Shown one piece after another: positions 24,901 to 30,503 of a DNA stretch of 36,287 nucleotides. Made by a program: the position numbers and the translations under genes. This stretch comes from Phoronis australis (Eukaryota > Phoronida > Phoronidae), in assembly GCA_002633005.1 (NCBI GenBank), contig NMRA01000525.1, positions 258,765 through 295,051 on the forward strand, read 5' to 3'. The notes below the pieces were generated by a model. The model worked only from the letters and a program-made list of their open reading frames with translations, was not told where the DNA came from and searched no databases. How positions within the stretch are numbered: position 1 is the first letter of the stretch; each line of letters starts with the position of its first letter.

Positions 24901-27900
24901 TGAGAATTAAAACCTTTGATTATCTGAACAGAAAAAAAAATGGTTAAAAAGAAAAAAACTTGCATTGAAACTACTGTTCCTTTGTCGACAGCCAATGTGT
25001 AACCTGCCTCAGCTAAAACAATGGGGGGGTAACTTGACTTGTGAACAACAAAGCTTAGTAGAGGCATCTGAATGGGGGCAGAGCCAGTCATGTCCAGACT
25101 AAAACTTGTGCTCCATAGCTACATCTGAGTCACCGGGTTAACACGTATGGATTTTGCCGAGATAACTTTGGCTGACACGCGAGAAATATTTAATTGTTAA
25201 TAGTTTGATAAAACAGAAAAACCGTTTTTTTTCCAATAAGCGTTTAGAACCTTAGGATTTAGATCACATACTGCCTTGTTACATACACAAGAGAGCTAGC
25301 TCATGGCAGTTCCATATATTGCTTGACAACAGGCTCCAGGTGTAAAGTGACTGTCTGGTGAGACAAGCCTATTAAAGGAGTATGCCACCCAAAAAACAAC
25401 CTATTTTGTATCAATTTAGATCGAGTAGTTCTACTCGATAACGGCAGGTTCGGTTGCGTTACCTGACACCTGAAGGCAGACGGAGGTGTTGAAATTATCC
25501 AATGACGTAATTGGTTTCACACGCAGTCTGTTCAGCAGTTCACAACAGGGGTTAGTGGTGTCAGCTTATCGCTTGAATTCATCATGTAACACCAATAAAT
25601 CATCAAACTTATATGTAAAACTCTTAAAAATACACTGAGTTCTTATAAAAACGTGTTGTTTTATTTCACTGTTACGGATTTACAGGTATTTGGACACACC
25701 GTAGCCTACAAAGTTCCTCAGGCCAATTTACCAAGGTCCGTAGCAGGAGTTTGGGGTCTGTTTGGAGATAAATTCGAAGTATTCTTCCGTGAAATACAGA
25801 CAGGAGAGCCTAGATCTATGTATACTTGTGATTTTTTGAGTTCTAAACACACAAAACGCTCGTTATCCCGGCCAGTGTCTCAGAACCCGATCAAGCCCGT
25901 CGCGACCGGACTGACTCGTTATCCCGGCCAGTGGCTCGGAACCTGATCAGGCCTGTCGGGACTAGCACAAACATAAACCAGCTTCAGTTGGAAACCAAAC
26001 ATCCAGTAACGAAAAGACTATAATAGTGAGCCAAAGAAATAATGTGCACGTAATTATTTATGTGAATTAGCCACGAAACTGAAAATCTACTCACTTGTCA
26101 GGGGCCGCGAAGTCGGGTTACCCTTCCACAGACCGTCAGGGCAAAGGTTGTACAGTAACAATGACTTGAATAATGTATTTCGTATTTCTAAATAAAGATT
26201 TCCCTAACATGTGACCATAGCATATAAAATAAAGCAACTGTTTCAAAACAGCTTTCTGTCAGCAAACACTGAATTAGTGTGCGGAGGTAACGCAGTGGTT
26301 TATTCATTGCTGGCTTCTCAAAACAATAATTTTGCACTCACGAGTACTCCAAGGCAATACAAATTGTATCTAATGAGACAGAATTAGTTTCAGTTTCATA
26401 TAAGCATTGTTTAAGATCATTTTAGGATGGAAATAGTTCATTTTGAAACAGATCGCAGAATAGTAAACGTCTACATGGCAACTCGCCCAGCGCCAATCCC
26501 GACTTAGTCAAGAGCTCATCCAACGAAGACTTCAAATGTCGTATCGTTAGGCTTCACAGGCTATGAGTTCGACTCGGAATACACTGATCAAGAAATACTA
26601 CAGAAGCGTCGTGAACATGCACAGGCAACAAAATGTATGAATAAAAGTTTTTTGGTAATCCGGAATTTGTCAGAGAAATCACTGTCGACGAAATGCCGGC
26701 CACAGACACGGAGATGTTTCATGGCATCATACTTGCTATTAACAGCGTACCTTTCATTCTTCACTACCGCGAGCCACTTCCTAAGCATTTCGAGCTCTCG
26801 AGGAAGTCGAAAAAACGATATACCCGCTTTCTTCGCAGCTTCATAGTTCAGACAAGCGGGAACGATGCACCGCAATATAGCGGCTTTCACTATGCAGATG
26901 AACCACTGACGTCGCTGTGTTGTTTCTCACCTTCCTCACAGGTTAACGCGATACCTCTCGGCAAGGTGAGGTCGACCGTATAGGTGGTGATGTGGATATA
27001 GACAGATTAAGACGGTAAAAAAGACTAATTAAATCGGGTGGCATTCTCCTTTAAGTTAAGGCCGGTCTCAATCAATGGCAAACTATCCCTTTTTTCCACA
27101 CCCAGGAACTTTCAAATTCAGTAAGGAGCAAATTGAGGCAAATTTCAAAACAGTTACTGTAAATGAATTTAATTACCTTTTGCCGATGCTGTCGTAGAAA
27201 CAAGAGATGTGTTCAACATACGGTAACTCTCCACCGGCTCATGTCCATGTGAGCAGGCTCGACCATCAAGTTGAGAGATCAAGGTTGGACATAAGCTGGT
27301 GAATGCCTCTGGACTGATAGATGACTCATCCTTGACACGAGACTCAGACAGGATAACCTTGGGAGGGAGACACTGCGAAATGGGCGAGAGAAATAGAATT
27401 CACACATTAAACAGTGACACAAGAGAGAGACTGTTGTACATTTGCTATTTTTCAAAAACAACAAAAAACATGACGAGGCTCAAGCAAGATGACCTTGGGA
27501 GGGAGACACTGCGAAATGGGCGAGAAAAATACAATTCACCCATTAAACAGTGACACAAGAGAGAGACCATTGTACGTTTGCTAGTTTTCAAAAACAAAAA
27601 AAATACATGAAACAGAGAGCCTGTTCAACCTATGTCTTGACATTAATTATAATCACCACGGATTTCCGCTCACCCTGTTCCGACTTGGCGGCAATCTTAA
27701 CTACTCTTAAAACCTGATCATATTAAGTGGAAACAGGGCAAGACAGAAATTAATGGGTTTATAGACAAGTTAGCATATAAATGAAGATAATACCTTGTAT
27801 GAAAGTTGAATGGTTGCCAAGTGATGACTACCACATATCTAGTTACCACACATACATTGCTCTAACTACGTCTCCCCTCAAAAGTGACAATAAGATCGCT

Positions 27901-29732
27901 GCCAGAATAGTCAAAAGCAAGACTTAAACAAGGCAGGCAGTCTGGAGATGCACAATTTTCACATCTTTGATCTTAAAAGTGTATGAAAGGGTCCCCTCTA
28001 TCAGCTATTGTCACGGAATTGGTTGGTTTTTAGACAGAAAAGCAAAAGTGTACAATATGTTACGTAATTTAAGAGTCAATTTTTGCTAATTTTTAATGAC
28101 AATATCCCCAGAATATGCAGGGCTTGGAATGACCAATGACAAAAAAGAGGAAAATTTTCTGGTTAATGTATCGTTTCAGACAGGTTTGTGTGATAGAAAT
28201 CTTTCTTGTAAAATATAAGTGAAATAAATGTATTTTCATGAATAAAGTCAAAATAATGATAAAAAGAAGATTCCAAAAGAAACTCGAAATCAAATAAGAG
28301 GAAATCGAAACCAAAAAAGAGGAAATCCTCTCACAAGGGGAAAATTCAAGCCCTGAATATGACAAAAATGACATTGCTCAGGGTTAAAAATGAGGGAATA
28401 TTCTATTATCCCACGACATTAAGTGGGCTCCATATTGCAAAGCCAAAAACAACCAATGGCACGATGCCTGATGTTGTGAAATATTGCAAACCCACAAACA
28501 CCCACACATCCATCAGGGACGATACTCGAGCAGGCAAAATACACACCAGAGTTCAAGTCAGTTCAAGCCTACCAATCCATTCTTAAGAAAGAAAACCACC
28601 ACCAGCATTTCAATATTTTTAATGACCACAAAAACTTGTTTTGGCTTCAGACTGACACTTTTATTAATTGATAAGGCCAAAAAAGCAATTTTGTTTTGTT
28701 TCTTTACTGATCGGTGCTCACCGCTGTCGTCAAGGTCTTGGGTTTGTTTGTCAAAAGCTGCACAAAGACACATGAGCAGGGATATGCAAAGTTTGAAATG
28801 CCATCATTTGTTAAGCGATGGGTAAAAAAATATACTGCATCATTTTCGGTTGTCCCAGGTAGATTTTTCATTTTGAATAAGTATTCAACTAAAAATATCG
28901 CACCACGGACTTCATTTTCAGAAAATAAAACATAGACCAGAATCAACTATGCTTTTTTGGCACAATGGAAAATTGCCAAAACATGTTCATACATTTTCTA
29001 GAATAAAACAAAGCATAACCAGGTACACGTGCATCAATTTCAAACCACCATTGACTCTTATCAAGCAGGAGGTTATCTTCTACCATTTCTAGGTCTGGTG
29101 TTACTTGGGTTACAAGCACAATTCTGCCTTTTGTAAAGTAATTCCTCAGAAAATTTGCACGAAAGTAATAGCAAATTGGAAGACAAACTGAGAAAGTACG
29201 AAATCAGGGTTTATAAAGAAATCAAGCTTCCTTTTAAACCTTTCATTATAGGTCAGGAATCTAAAAATTAAACACAATAGCATGTTCTTGCCATCCTGTG
29301 AGACAAGAACTGACATTTAAGCATTGAATAACCTGATGAGTCTCCTACCTGGCTGCTGATCAGGGTCACATGCCCTCGACCATGAGGGTTTTCCTGGTGC
29401 GAGTGCGTAGAAAAGTGATCACCAGCATGCGAATGTACATGATTCTGGTCAGACTCCTCGTCTCCCAGACTATGATTGTGATTTTCATGTAAGTCGACGA
29501 AACTATGATTTAGTTTGTGATCGCGCAGAGAATGACTGAGTATTGCTGTTTTCCCTAGGCCTAGGTTCTCCATAAGATGTTCAAAGCCTTCAAATGTCAT
29601 GTGGTTCCCATTGCCATATTTATTGAAGAGATTCTTGATAAAAACACTTTCGCCATCGGACGCAGAAGAACTGAAGACCACCAGTGTGAGAAGAACTAAA
29701 CATGGTCCTTTCAAACGTCCTGCTCCCACCAT
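2021..29732 (-). CDS. slc39a10-like: LIV-1 subfamily ZIP zinc transporter (SLC39A5/6/10-like), 8 coding exons, 3' end outside window
   Basis: Predicted multi-pass membrane zinc importer moving Zn2+ into the cytosol from outside the cell or from a lumen. The CDS is a join of 29732-29349, 27372-27177, 14824-14655, 13741-13583, 9125-9023, 5315-4788, 4259-4179 and 2208-2021. Every junction is GT-AG and phases are compatible, giving 603 codons without a stop. Domains: signal peptide ~1-24; His-rich ectodomain with an EF-like helix region ~30-60; PAL-like motif (Pro157-Thr-Leu); TM1 ~198-218; TM2 ~226-248; TM3 ~270-294; Cys/His-rich loop ~295-489; TM4 ~491-513 with HNFCDG at 505-510; TM5 with CHELPHE at 533-539; TM6 ~556-577; TM7 ~584-602. 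The CHELPHE form and GDGLHNF context favour the ZIP5/6/10 clade over ZIP8/14 (EExxH) or ZIP4/12. The LPE-like motif, TM8 and stop are missing because the window ends. Vertebrate ZIP6 and ZIP10 are somewhat longer. Which member it is orthologous to is inference. Confidence 0.93.
2634..2713. repeat. Perfect 38 bp direct duplication, period 42
   Basis: CCCACACTTATACAAGGGCT and the 18 bases that follow occur at 2634-2671 and again, identical, at 2676-2713, separated by 4 bases. Full identity in otherwise diverged intron DNA suggests a recent slippage duplication. It sits in intron 7 (2209-4178). Confidence 0.9.
3000..4110 (+). repeat. Second dispersed repeat copy, three ~150-160 bp units plus terminal palindrome
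   Basis: Units centred near 3195, 3345 and 3503 share a ATCATCCGAAAACGGTCTTCC-like box and GGCGCA...ATACCTCTG boxes. Cores such as GGCCACCAGGAGGCAA (3244-3259) and GCCACTACCAGGTGCTG (3528) resemble the module openings in the 262-1957 array. The right end (4067-4105) reads GACGGCAATATGTAGCCACA followed by ATATGT, matching the terminal segment seen near 1065, 8569, 14128 and 23338. It fills most of intron 7 between exons 8 and 7 and ends ~70 bp before exon 7. Confidence 0.65.
3846..3893. repeat. (CA)n microsatellite
   Basis: An impure CA run with CG and TG interruptions at its left end and a pure CA tract near 3869-3890. Simple sequence inside the intron 7 repeat copy. Confidence 0.95.
4179..4259 (-). 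CDS. slc39a10-like: ZIP exon 7: TM5 with CHELPHE metal-binding motif (residues 514-540)
   Basis: An 81 base micro-exon (acceptor GATGTTACAG|GT, donor GAGTTAG|GTAACT), phase 1 on both sides, found by following the missing motif between TM4 and TM6. It encodes AAFTMGLGGGLST, then TVAVTCHELPHEL. His534, Glu535, His538 and Glu539 form the TM5 half of the binuclear metal site of ZIP transporters. The first codon is split (G|GT, Gly514) and completes the AIG of TM4. The Cys before HELPHE is the residue seen in the ZIP5/6/10 group. Confidence 0.96.
4260..4787. other. Intron 6 of the ZIP gene, no further feature
   Basis: 528 bp between the TM4 exon and the TM5 micro-exon, bounded by GTAGGA (donor) and TTACAG (acceptor) on the minus strand. 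AT-rich, no repeat or ORF that I can support. Confidence 0.9.
4788..5315 (-). CDS. slc39a10-like: ZIP exon 6: Cys/His-rich cytosolic loop and TM4 with HNFxDG (residues 338-513)
   Basis: The acceptor TTTGTTTCAG|GC and donor GCAATTG|GTAGGA bound 528 bases. This is the longest exon and carries most of the TM3-TM4 loop. It has a Cys-containing first half (Cys358, 380, 385, 392, 416, 420) and a His-rich tract at ~459-485 with repeated GHSH units, typical of zinc-sensing loops in LIV-1 ZIPs. It ends in TM4, VAWMVIMGDGLHNFCDGMAI. His505, Asn506 and Asp509 correspond to the metal-coordinating TM4 residues of the family. The GHSH repeat DNA reads open on the opposite strand too, which creates a long antisense ORF; the conserved protein signature supports the minus strand. 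Confidence 0.97.
5316..7739. other. Intron 5, left part: nothing recognised
   Basis: 2.4 kb of AT-rich sequence with no ORF of 60 codons on either strand, no visible tandem repeat and no clear transposon ends. This is the plainest stretch of the window. Confidence 0.7.
7740..8600 (+). repeat. Third dispersed copy of the CCACTAGG module repeat
   Basis: Module openings appear at 7749 (CCACTAGGGGCACTGC), 7896 (GCCACCATCACAAG, degraded), 8288 (GCCACTGGGGGTGC) and 8414 (TGCCACCAGGTGGCACAGTA). Shared body phrases include CTGCCAAATTTCGTAAACATCC (given in part) and TTTAGGAGA. The right end, CACAATATGTGCCCACACAT (8572-8591), is the family's terminal segment. It lies in intron 5, just downstream of exon 5 in gene orientation. 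Confidence 0.7.
9023..9125 (-). CDS. slc39a10-like: ZIP exon 5 (proposed): basic, CxxC-containing piece of the TM3-TM4 loop (residues 304-338)
   Basis: Proposed from splice logic rather than homology. The acceptor GGTTTTTCAG|AAAAATT and donor GTCAAAG|GTAAGC are strong, the 103 bases are open, and the phases (0 in, 1 out) are exactly what is needed to join exon 4 (ends phase 0) to exon 6 (starts phase 1). It encodes a basic start (KNFRKKLH), an acidic middle and Cys-Gly-Ser-Cys at 323-326, a possible metal-binding pair in the cytosolic loop. I do not recognise the sequence in other ZIPs, where this loop is poorly conserved. Skipping the exon would break the frame into exon 6. Confidence 0.78.
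9645..10197 (-). repeat. ~0.5 kb dispersed element, copy 1 (minus orientation)
   Basis: Its reverse complement aligns along its length with 21288-21790. Shared boxes include AAAGGTACATTCATAGCAAA, CCTCCATTCTAACTCGT, ATGACAAATCAACTTG and AAAAACTAG. Small indels separate the copies. No coding capacity is evident. It looks like a non-autonomous mobile element, but I cannot define terminal repeats or target duplications. Confidence 0.8.
10739..10848. repeat. 22 bp minisatellite, 5 copies
   Basis: CCAGGGGTGTGCAAGACACTCA recurs at 10739, 10761, 10783, 10805 and 10827 with few substitutions. The period is not a multiple of three, so the open frames across it are accidental. It sits in intron 4. Confidence 0.95.
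11370..11690. repeat. Degenerate 16-18 bp minisatellite around CCCATTGATCTGACCG
   Basis: More than a dozen variants of the phrase CCCATTGTTCTGAC or CCCATTGATCTGACCG are strung together, three of them perfect in tandem near 11470-11520, others with AATTTA spacers. A related phrase (ATAGTCCGAGCGCGCATTAG) stands alone at 11140-11160. Intronic. Confidence 0.85.
12103..12676. mobile_element. 574 bp TIR element (MITE-like)
   Basis: The left end GGGCTGTTCCAGTAAAATCT and the right end AGATTTTGCTGGAACAGCCC are inverted repeats, extending inward through TGTATGGGAGAGGGGGG and CCCCCCTCCCACAC to roughly 35 bp with few mismatches. The interior repeats phrases of the type CACCACCCATAATTTTTAT and has no transposase. 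A smaller element is nested inside at 12263-12377. Short TGA-like flanks may be a target duplication, but this is uncertain. Confidence 0.85.
12263..12377. mobile_element. ~115 bp nested TIR element with 8 bp target duplication
   Basis: CACAGGCGCTTGAATTT (12264-12280) and AAATTCGAGCGCCTGTG (12363-12379) are inverted repeats with one mismatch. GGTTGACT flanks the unit on both sides (12255-12262 and 12379-12386), consistent with an 8 bp duplication as made by hAT-type transposases. It interrupts the larger 12103-12676 element, so it inserted later. Confidence 0.75.
12940..13150. repeat. Degenerate ~20-24 bp AT-rich tandem repeat
   Basis: Variants of TCCTATTTTAGAAATTCAAT recur about eight times. 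Strongly degenerate and AT-rich, in intron 4 close to exon 4. Confidence 0.75.
13314..13385 (-). tRNA. tRNA-Thr(AGU)-like 72-mer, probably a pseudogene or SINE head
   Basis: The 72 bases fold as a cloverleaf: acceptor GTTCCGA with TCGGGGC (7 pairs, two of them G-U), D stem GTTC/GAGC, anticodon stem TCTGC/GCAGA (5 perfect pairs), loop ACAGTTA with anticodon AGT, T stem CCCGG/CCTGG with one mismatch. The A box is TGGTTCAGTGG (13378-13368) and the weaker B box GGTGTGAGTCC (13334-13324). Faults: C instead of U at position 33, T stem mismatch, B box off consensus, no immediate T-run terminator. It most likely survives as the head of a tRNA-derived SINE whose body runs on towards 13160. Confidence 0.55.
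13583..13741 (-). CDS. slc39a10-like: ZIP exon 4: His-rich linker and TM3 (residues 251-303)
   Basis: The acceptor TTGTTCACAG|GCATTC and donor GAAAAG|GTAAAT bound 159 bases, phase 0 on both sides. It starts with a short His-rich linker (HSHGHH), then a hydrophobic segment with VLRGLVVLGGFYLFFLVERI, the TM3 signature of LIV-1 ZIPs (LKGLxALGGxYLLFxxE in relatives). It ends in a basic stretch (VKRRALREK) that begins the cytosolic TM3-TM4 loop. Intron 3 upstream is only 913 bp. Confidence 0.96.
13970..14170 (+). repeat. Single-module copy of the CCACTAGG repeat family with terminal palindrome
   Basis: Opens with CCCCACTAGAGGGAGCAATA (13980), contains GTGCCAAATTTCATCAAGAT and TTTTTGAGATATC, and ends CAATATGTGACC followed by ATATATGTATGTGGGTGCTT, the family's terminal segment. 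It lies in intron 3. Confidence 0.7.
14655..14824 (-). CDS. slc39a10-like: ZIP exon 3: TM1 and TM2 (residues 194-250)
   Basis: The acceptor TTTTCCAG|TG completes codon 194 (G|TG, Val) and the donor is CCACAC|GTAAGT. The 170 bases encode two hydrophobic segments: WGCSIGAVLVISLIGLLSVA (TM1) and a TM2 segment ending GDALLHLLPH. The GDALLHLLPH ending is a hallmark of the ZIP family at the TM2-loop border. Phase 1 in, phase 0 out, matching both neighbours. It lies after the 12.35 kb intron 2, the largest intron of the gene in this window. Confidence 0.96.
14825..15920. other. Intron 2, first kilobase: nothing clear
   Basis: Open frames here are short and unsupported. GAGCGGATCCAGGACTTTTA at 15702 resembles the end of the hAT-like element at 18604 and may be a lone terminal fragment. 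Otherwise no repeats or regulatory structure were recognised. Confidence 0.5.
15931..15984. repeat. (GT)n microsatellite with poly-G tail
   Basis: A pure GT run, one ACGT interruption, a short second GT run, then a G-run. Simple sequence in intron 2. Confidence 0.95.
16399..17325. repeat. Diverged tandem duplication, offset ~570 bp
   Basis: 16399-16690 and 16966-17325 share AAAATTTATTTTG, TTGTCCCTATTTTGGTTTTA, AGGTCCGCTGT, GGTAACAGAC, AGTACTGCGTGG / GGTACTGTGTGG and TTCTTCTAACCAT-like boxes in the same order. The second copy has about 90 bp extra in the middle (17130-17220). No coding frame is conserved between the copies. Confidence 0.75.
18057..18140 (+). promoter_or_regulatory. Duplicated GC-box/ACGTG motif followed by a TATA-like box
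   Basis: GGTGGGCGTGGCTTACGTGAGC is present twice, identical, at 18057 and 18082 (period 25). Each copy contains GGGCGTGG (Sp/KLF/EGR-type) and TTACGTGA (CRE/bZIP-like). About 30 bp further right is GATATAAGG (18133). The arrangement resembles a small plus-strand promoter in intron 2, antisense to the ZIP gene. No downstream gene is visible, so it may be an enhancer, a TE-derived promoter or chance. Confidence 0.35.
18604..19590. mobile_element. ~987 bp hAT-like element with TIRs and 6-8 bp target duplication
   Basis: The left end CAGTGGCGGATCAAGG and the reverse complement of the right end, CATAGGCGGATTTAGG, match at 12 of 16 positions. TATATT (TATATTCA if extended) flanks both sides at 18598 and 19591. 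G-rich subterminal runs (18630; 19555) are arranged inversely. No transposase frame. A tRNA-like SINE fragment (18824-18912) lies inside. Confidence 0.65.
18824..18912 (-). repeat. tRNA-derived SINE head
   Basis: On the minus strand the A box TGGTGCAGTGG (18906-18896) and B box AGTTCGAGTCT (18863-18853) lie about 33 bases apart, as in Pol III type-2 promoters. D-stem pairing GTGC/GCAC is kept, but the anticodon and T stems do not fold well, so this is a SINE or relic rather than a tRNA gene. Confidence 0.6.
19600..21280. other. Intron 2, middle: no supported feature apart from a CTCF-like site
   Basis: GGCCAACAGGTGGCACAC at 19615 resembles the module cores elsewhere. The open frames here (up to 96 codons) show no domain, codon signal or splice support. 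Confidence 0.5.
21288..21790 (+). repeat. ~0.5 kb dispersed element, copy 2 (plus orientation) with internal hairpin
   Basis: The inverted partner of 9645-10197. It contains an exact 19 bp inverted repeat, CTCAAAAACGCTGTTAGGA (21535-21553) and its complement (21667-21685), enclosing 113 bp that include ATGACAAATCAACTTGCACA. No ORF. Unidentified non-autonomous element. Confidence 0.8.
22600..23380 (+). repeat. Fourth copy of the module repeat, A-B-C-A-B order
   Basis: Module starts: A 22621 (TGGCCACAAGTGGTGCAGAG), B 22752 (ACTGTCACTAGAGGGCACAG), C 22903 (AATCACCACTAGGGGGTGCT), A 23047 (core lost), B 23190 (TGCCACTGGGGACACAGCGG). The order matches the 262-1957 array 20 kb away. It ends with CACCCACATATGTAGGCACG (23347), the family terminus. 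Intron 2. Confidence 0.75.
23420..24010. repeat. Diverged ~440 bp tandem pair
   Basis: AGCAAGATGGCACTGCGGCA (23422) and AGCAAGATGGAACAGCAACA (23860) each precede GCCATTTT and a similar series of short boxes (TAGCTC, GTGG or GTAG then AGA, TCGTCA). Weak but ordered similarity. Confidence 0.5.
24486..24779. repeat. 30/33 bp minisatellite, about 10 copies
   Basis: GTGCCTGGACTACAATAGGC plus CCTTACCACA repeats with period 30, and with period 33 where TATAGCCACA replaces the linker. Because both periods are multiples of three, the minus strand stays open for 93 codons with a repeated YCSPGTVVRA-like decapeptide. There is no start context, splice or domain support for a protein. Confidence 0.95.
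25372..27054 (-). mobile_element. 1.68 kb TIR element with TTAA ends and a THAP domain
   Basis: TTAAAGGAGTATGCCACCC (25372-25390) and GGGTGGCATTCTCCTTTAA (27036-27054) are inverted repeats with one mismatch. The outermost TTAA may be target duplication (piggyBac-style) or part of the repeat. Read on the minus strand, the THAP frame begins 164 bp inside the right end, as expected for an element-encoded protein. The interior also has a 20 bp palindrome (25420-25439, ATCGAGTAG on both arms) and a two-copy 56 bp repeat (25859-25967). Superfamily not assigned; P-element-type and other THAP-bearing transposons are candidates. Confidence 0.7.
26588..26890 (-). CDS. THAP-type C2CH zinc-finger fragment (transposon-encoded or nested gene exon)
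   Basis: A 100-codon frame starting MKAAILRCIVPAC. The THAP pattern is visible in order: Cys8 and Cys13 (spacing a little wide but within C-x(2-4)-C), FFRLPRE (27-33), the invariant Trp39 (LRKWLAVV), then CGRHFVDSDF giving Cys and His of the CxxH pair at 63-66. THAP domains bind DNA as zinc-dependent fingers and occur in P-element-type transposases and in host regulators derived from them. The AVPTIF-like end is not clear; the frame continues DKFRITKK and stops. It lies inside the TIR element, on the same strand as the ZIP gene, in ZIP intron 2. No further exon could be joined with confidence, so treat as partial. Confidence 0.6.
   Translation of the reverse strand: MKAAILRCIVPACLNYEAAKKAGISFFRLPRELEMLRKWLAVVKNERYAVNSKYDAMKHLRVCGRHFVDSDFSDKFRITKKLLFIHFVACACSRRFCSIS
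27177..27372 (-). CDS. slc39a10-like: ZIP exon 2: ectodomain with PAL-like motif (residues 129-193 plus first base of 194)
   Basis: The acceptor TTTCGCAG|TGTCTC precedes codon 129 and the donor is AAAG|GTAATT. The 196 bases run phase 0 to phase 1. It begins with Cys-Leu, as in LIV-1 ectodomains, and contains SPEAFTSLCPTLISQLDGRAC (read here as two parts, SPEAFTSLCPTL and ISQLDGRAC). This is the conserved PAL-motif-containing domain, with Cys156 and Cys168 positioned like its usual cysteines. The PAL triplet itself reads Pro-Thr-Leu (157-159). The 5' part of this exon and its acceptor are tandemly duplicated 136 bp upstream (see the 27334-27605 repeat). The last residues lead into TM1 in the next exon. 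Confidence 0.92.
27334..27605. repeat. 136 bp tandem duplication covering the exon 2 splice acceptor
   Basis: 27334-27469 and 27470-27605 align at a constant offset of 136 bases: ACCTTGGGAGGGAGACACTG and its surroundings occur in both, as does ATTAAACAGTGACACAAGAG. The left copy includes the first ~40 coding bases of ZIP exon 2 and its CAG acceptor; the right copy holds the same acceptor (27509/27508) and a diverged coding piece. Read in frame, the right copy starts CLPPKVILLEPRH and hits a stop after 18 codons, with no good donor before it. Confidence 0.92.
27606..29268. other. Intron 1, right part: nothing supported
   Basis: AT-rich sequence between the duplicated acceptor and exon 1. Open frames up to 113 codons lie on both strands without domains, splice logic or start context. 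A purine-rich stretch (28255-28335) repeats AAGAGGAAATC twice. Confidence 0.5.
29349..29732 (-). CDS. slc39a10-like: ZIP exon 1: start codon, signal peptide and His-rich N-terminal ectodomain (residues 1-128)
   Basis: The ATG at 29732 lies in a good Kozak context (G at -3, G at +4) and opens a hydrophobic signal peptide (~residues 1-24, core CLVLLTLVVF). Residues 31-60 (FIKNLFNKYGNG followed by FEGFEHLMENLGLG) match the helical N-terminal segment of LIV-1 ectodomains, where a short YG-containing helix pair precedes a His-rich stretch. Residues 66-121 carry many His in HxH groupings, plus N-glycosylation sequons at N75 and N86. The donor is CCAG|GTAGGA at 29349/29348, ending in phase 0. Just upstream, TTTAAG|G at 29738/29737 looks like a splice acceptor, so a non-coding 5' exon is likely further right. 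Confidence 0.9.
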
Positions 29733-29738
29733 TTCACC
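29733..29738 (-). promoter_or_regulatory. Start-codon context and possible 5'UTR splice acceptor
   Basis: On the minus strand, TTTATTTAAG|GTGAA runs directly into the ATG. The T-rich tract with AAG six bases before the ATG would serve as an acceptor, placing the transcription start in one or more non-coding exons upstream (higher coordinates). The G at -3 and G at +4 favour this ATG. If the acceptor is not used, the 5'UTR simply continues upstream. Confidence 0.45.
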
Positions 29739-30503
29739 TTAAATAAAAAATTCATAATTAAATGAAGGTTATTAACACCCCTAGAATTACTTTTGGTTCA
29801 ATCATGTTTTGGAGCGCATCCTTTTGTTTGTTTGTTTTTCCAAGGGGTAATTCAAATTTAACACTTACATGATCAAAGCAAAACGTTTAGACAGATAAAG
29901 AGTAAAAACTGGGACATTATGGAAGTGCCCAGGCTCAATGTAGCACCTCCTACTCTGATAGAAAGCGCCATTCAGCCAAGTTGGGCAGCAATACTAAACC
30001 AATAATAGGAAGAATGCTCCGGAAGGTAATTTTTCAAATACCCTGAGAATGGGGAAAGATATTCTAAGTTTTAAATAAAGTATCCGCCACAAAAAATTGT
30101 GCATTCTGAATATATTCTGGCCCAGAACCACTGTCCGACTCATAATGTTCAGCAAAAAGACTGCTCAAAGCACATGATTTATCACTTAATGAGAAGTCAA
30201 ATTGAAAACGGTTTCATATTAATTGGATCCCCCTGGTCACAACTCCTAGTGCATCGCCAATTCAACCTAACTCTTCCTAAATTCTTTGTGAATTTGTTGG
30301 CCCATTTCCTTGCCTCACATTTCCAATGGCCCTGAAGCCTGCAACACTGGCAAGTTGTAGTTTGAGCAAAAACATCACAATGACCCATTGAGTTTTTGGA
30401 ATCACTATTTTACAAATTTTCCATTGGATGTCGCCGTAAGTTTCCCCTACTCCTAGTTCTGCAATTGATTGACCGTACTGGTTCCGCTGGGTCAACCGGC
30501 AAA

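Noticed and set aside
25653-25946. 97-codon plus frame inside the THAP element as a transposase exon
   Set aside because: There is a tempting acceptor (TTTACAG at 25680-25686), but the peptide is not recognised and the second half runs through the 56 bp tandem repeat.
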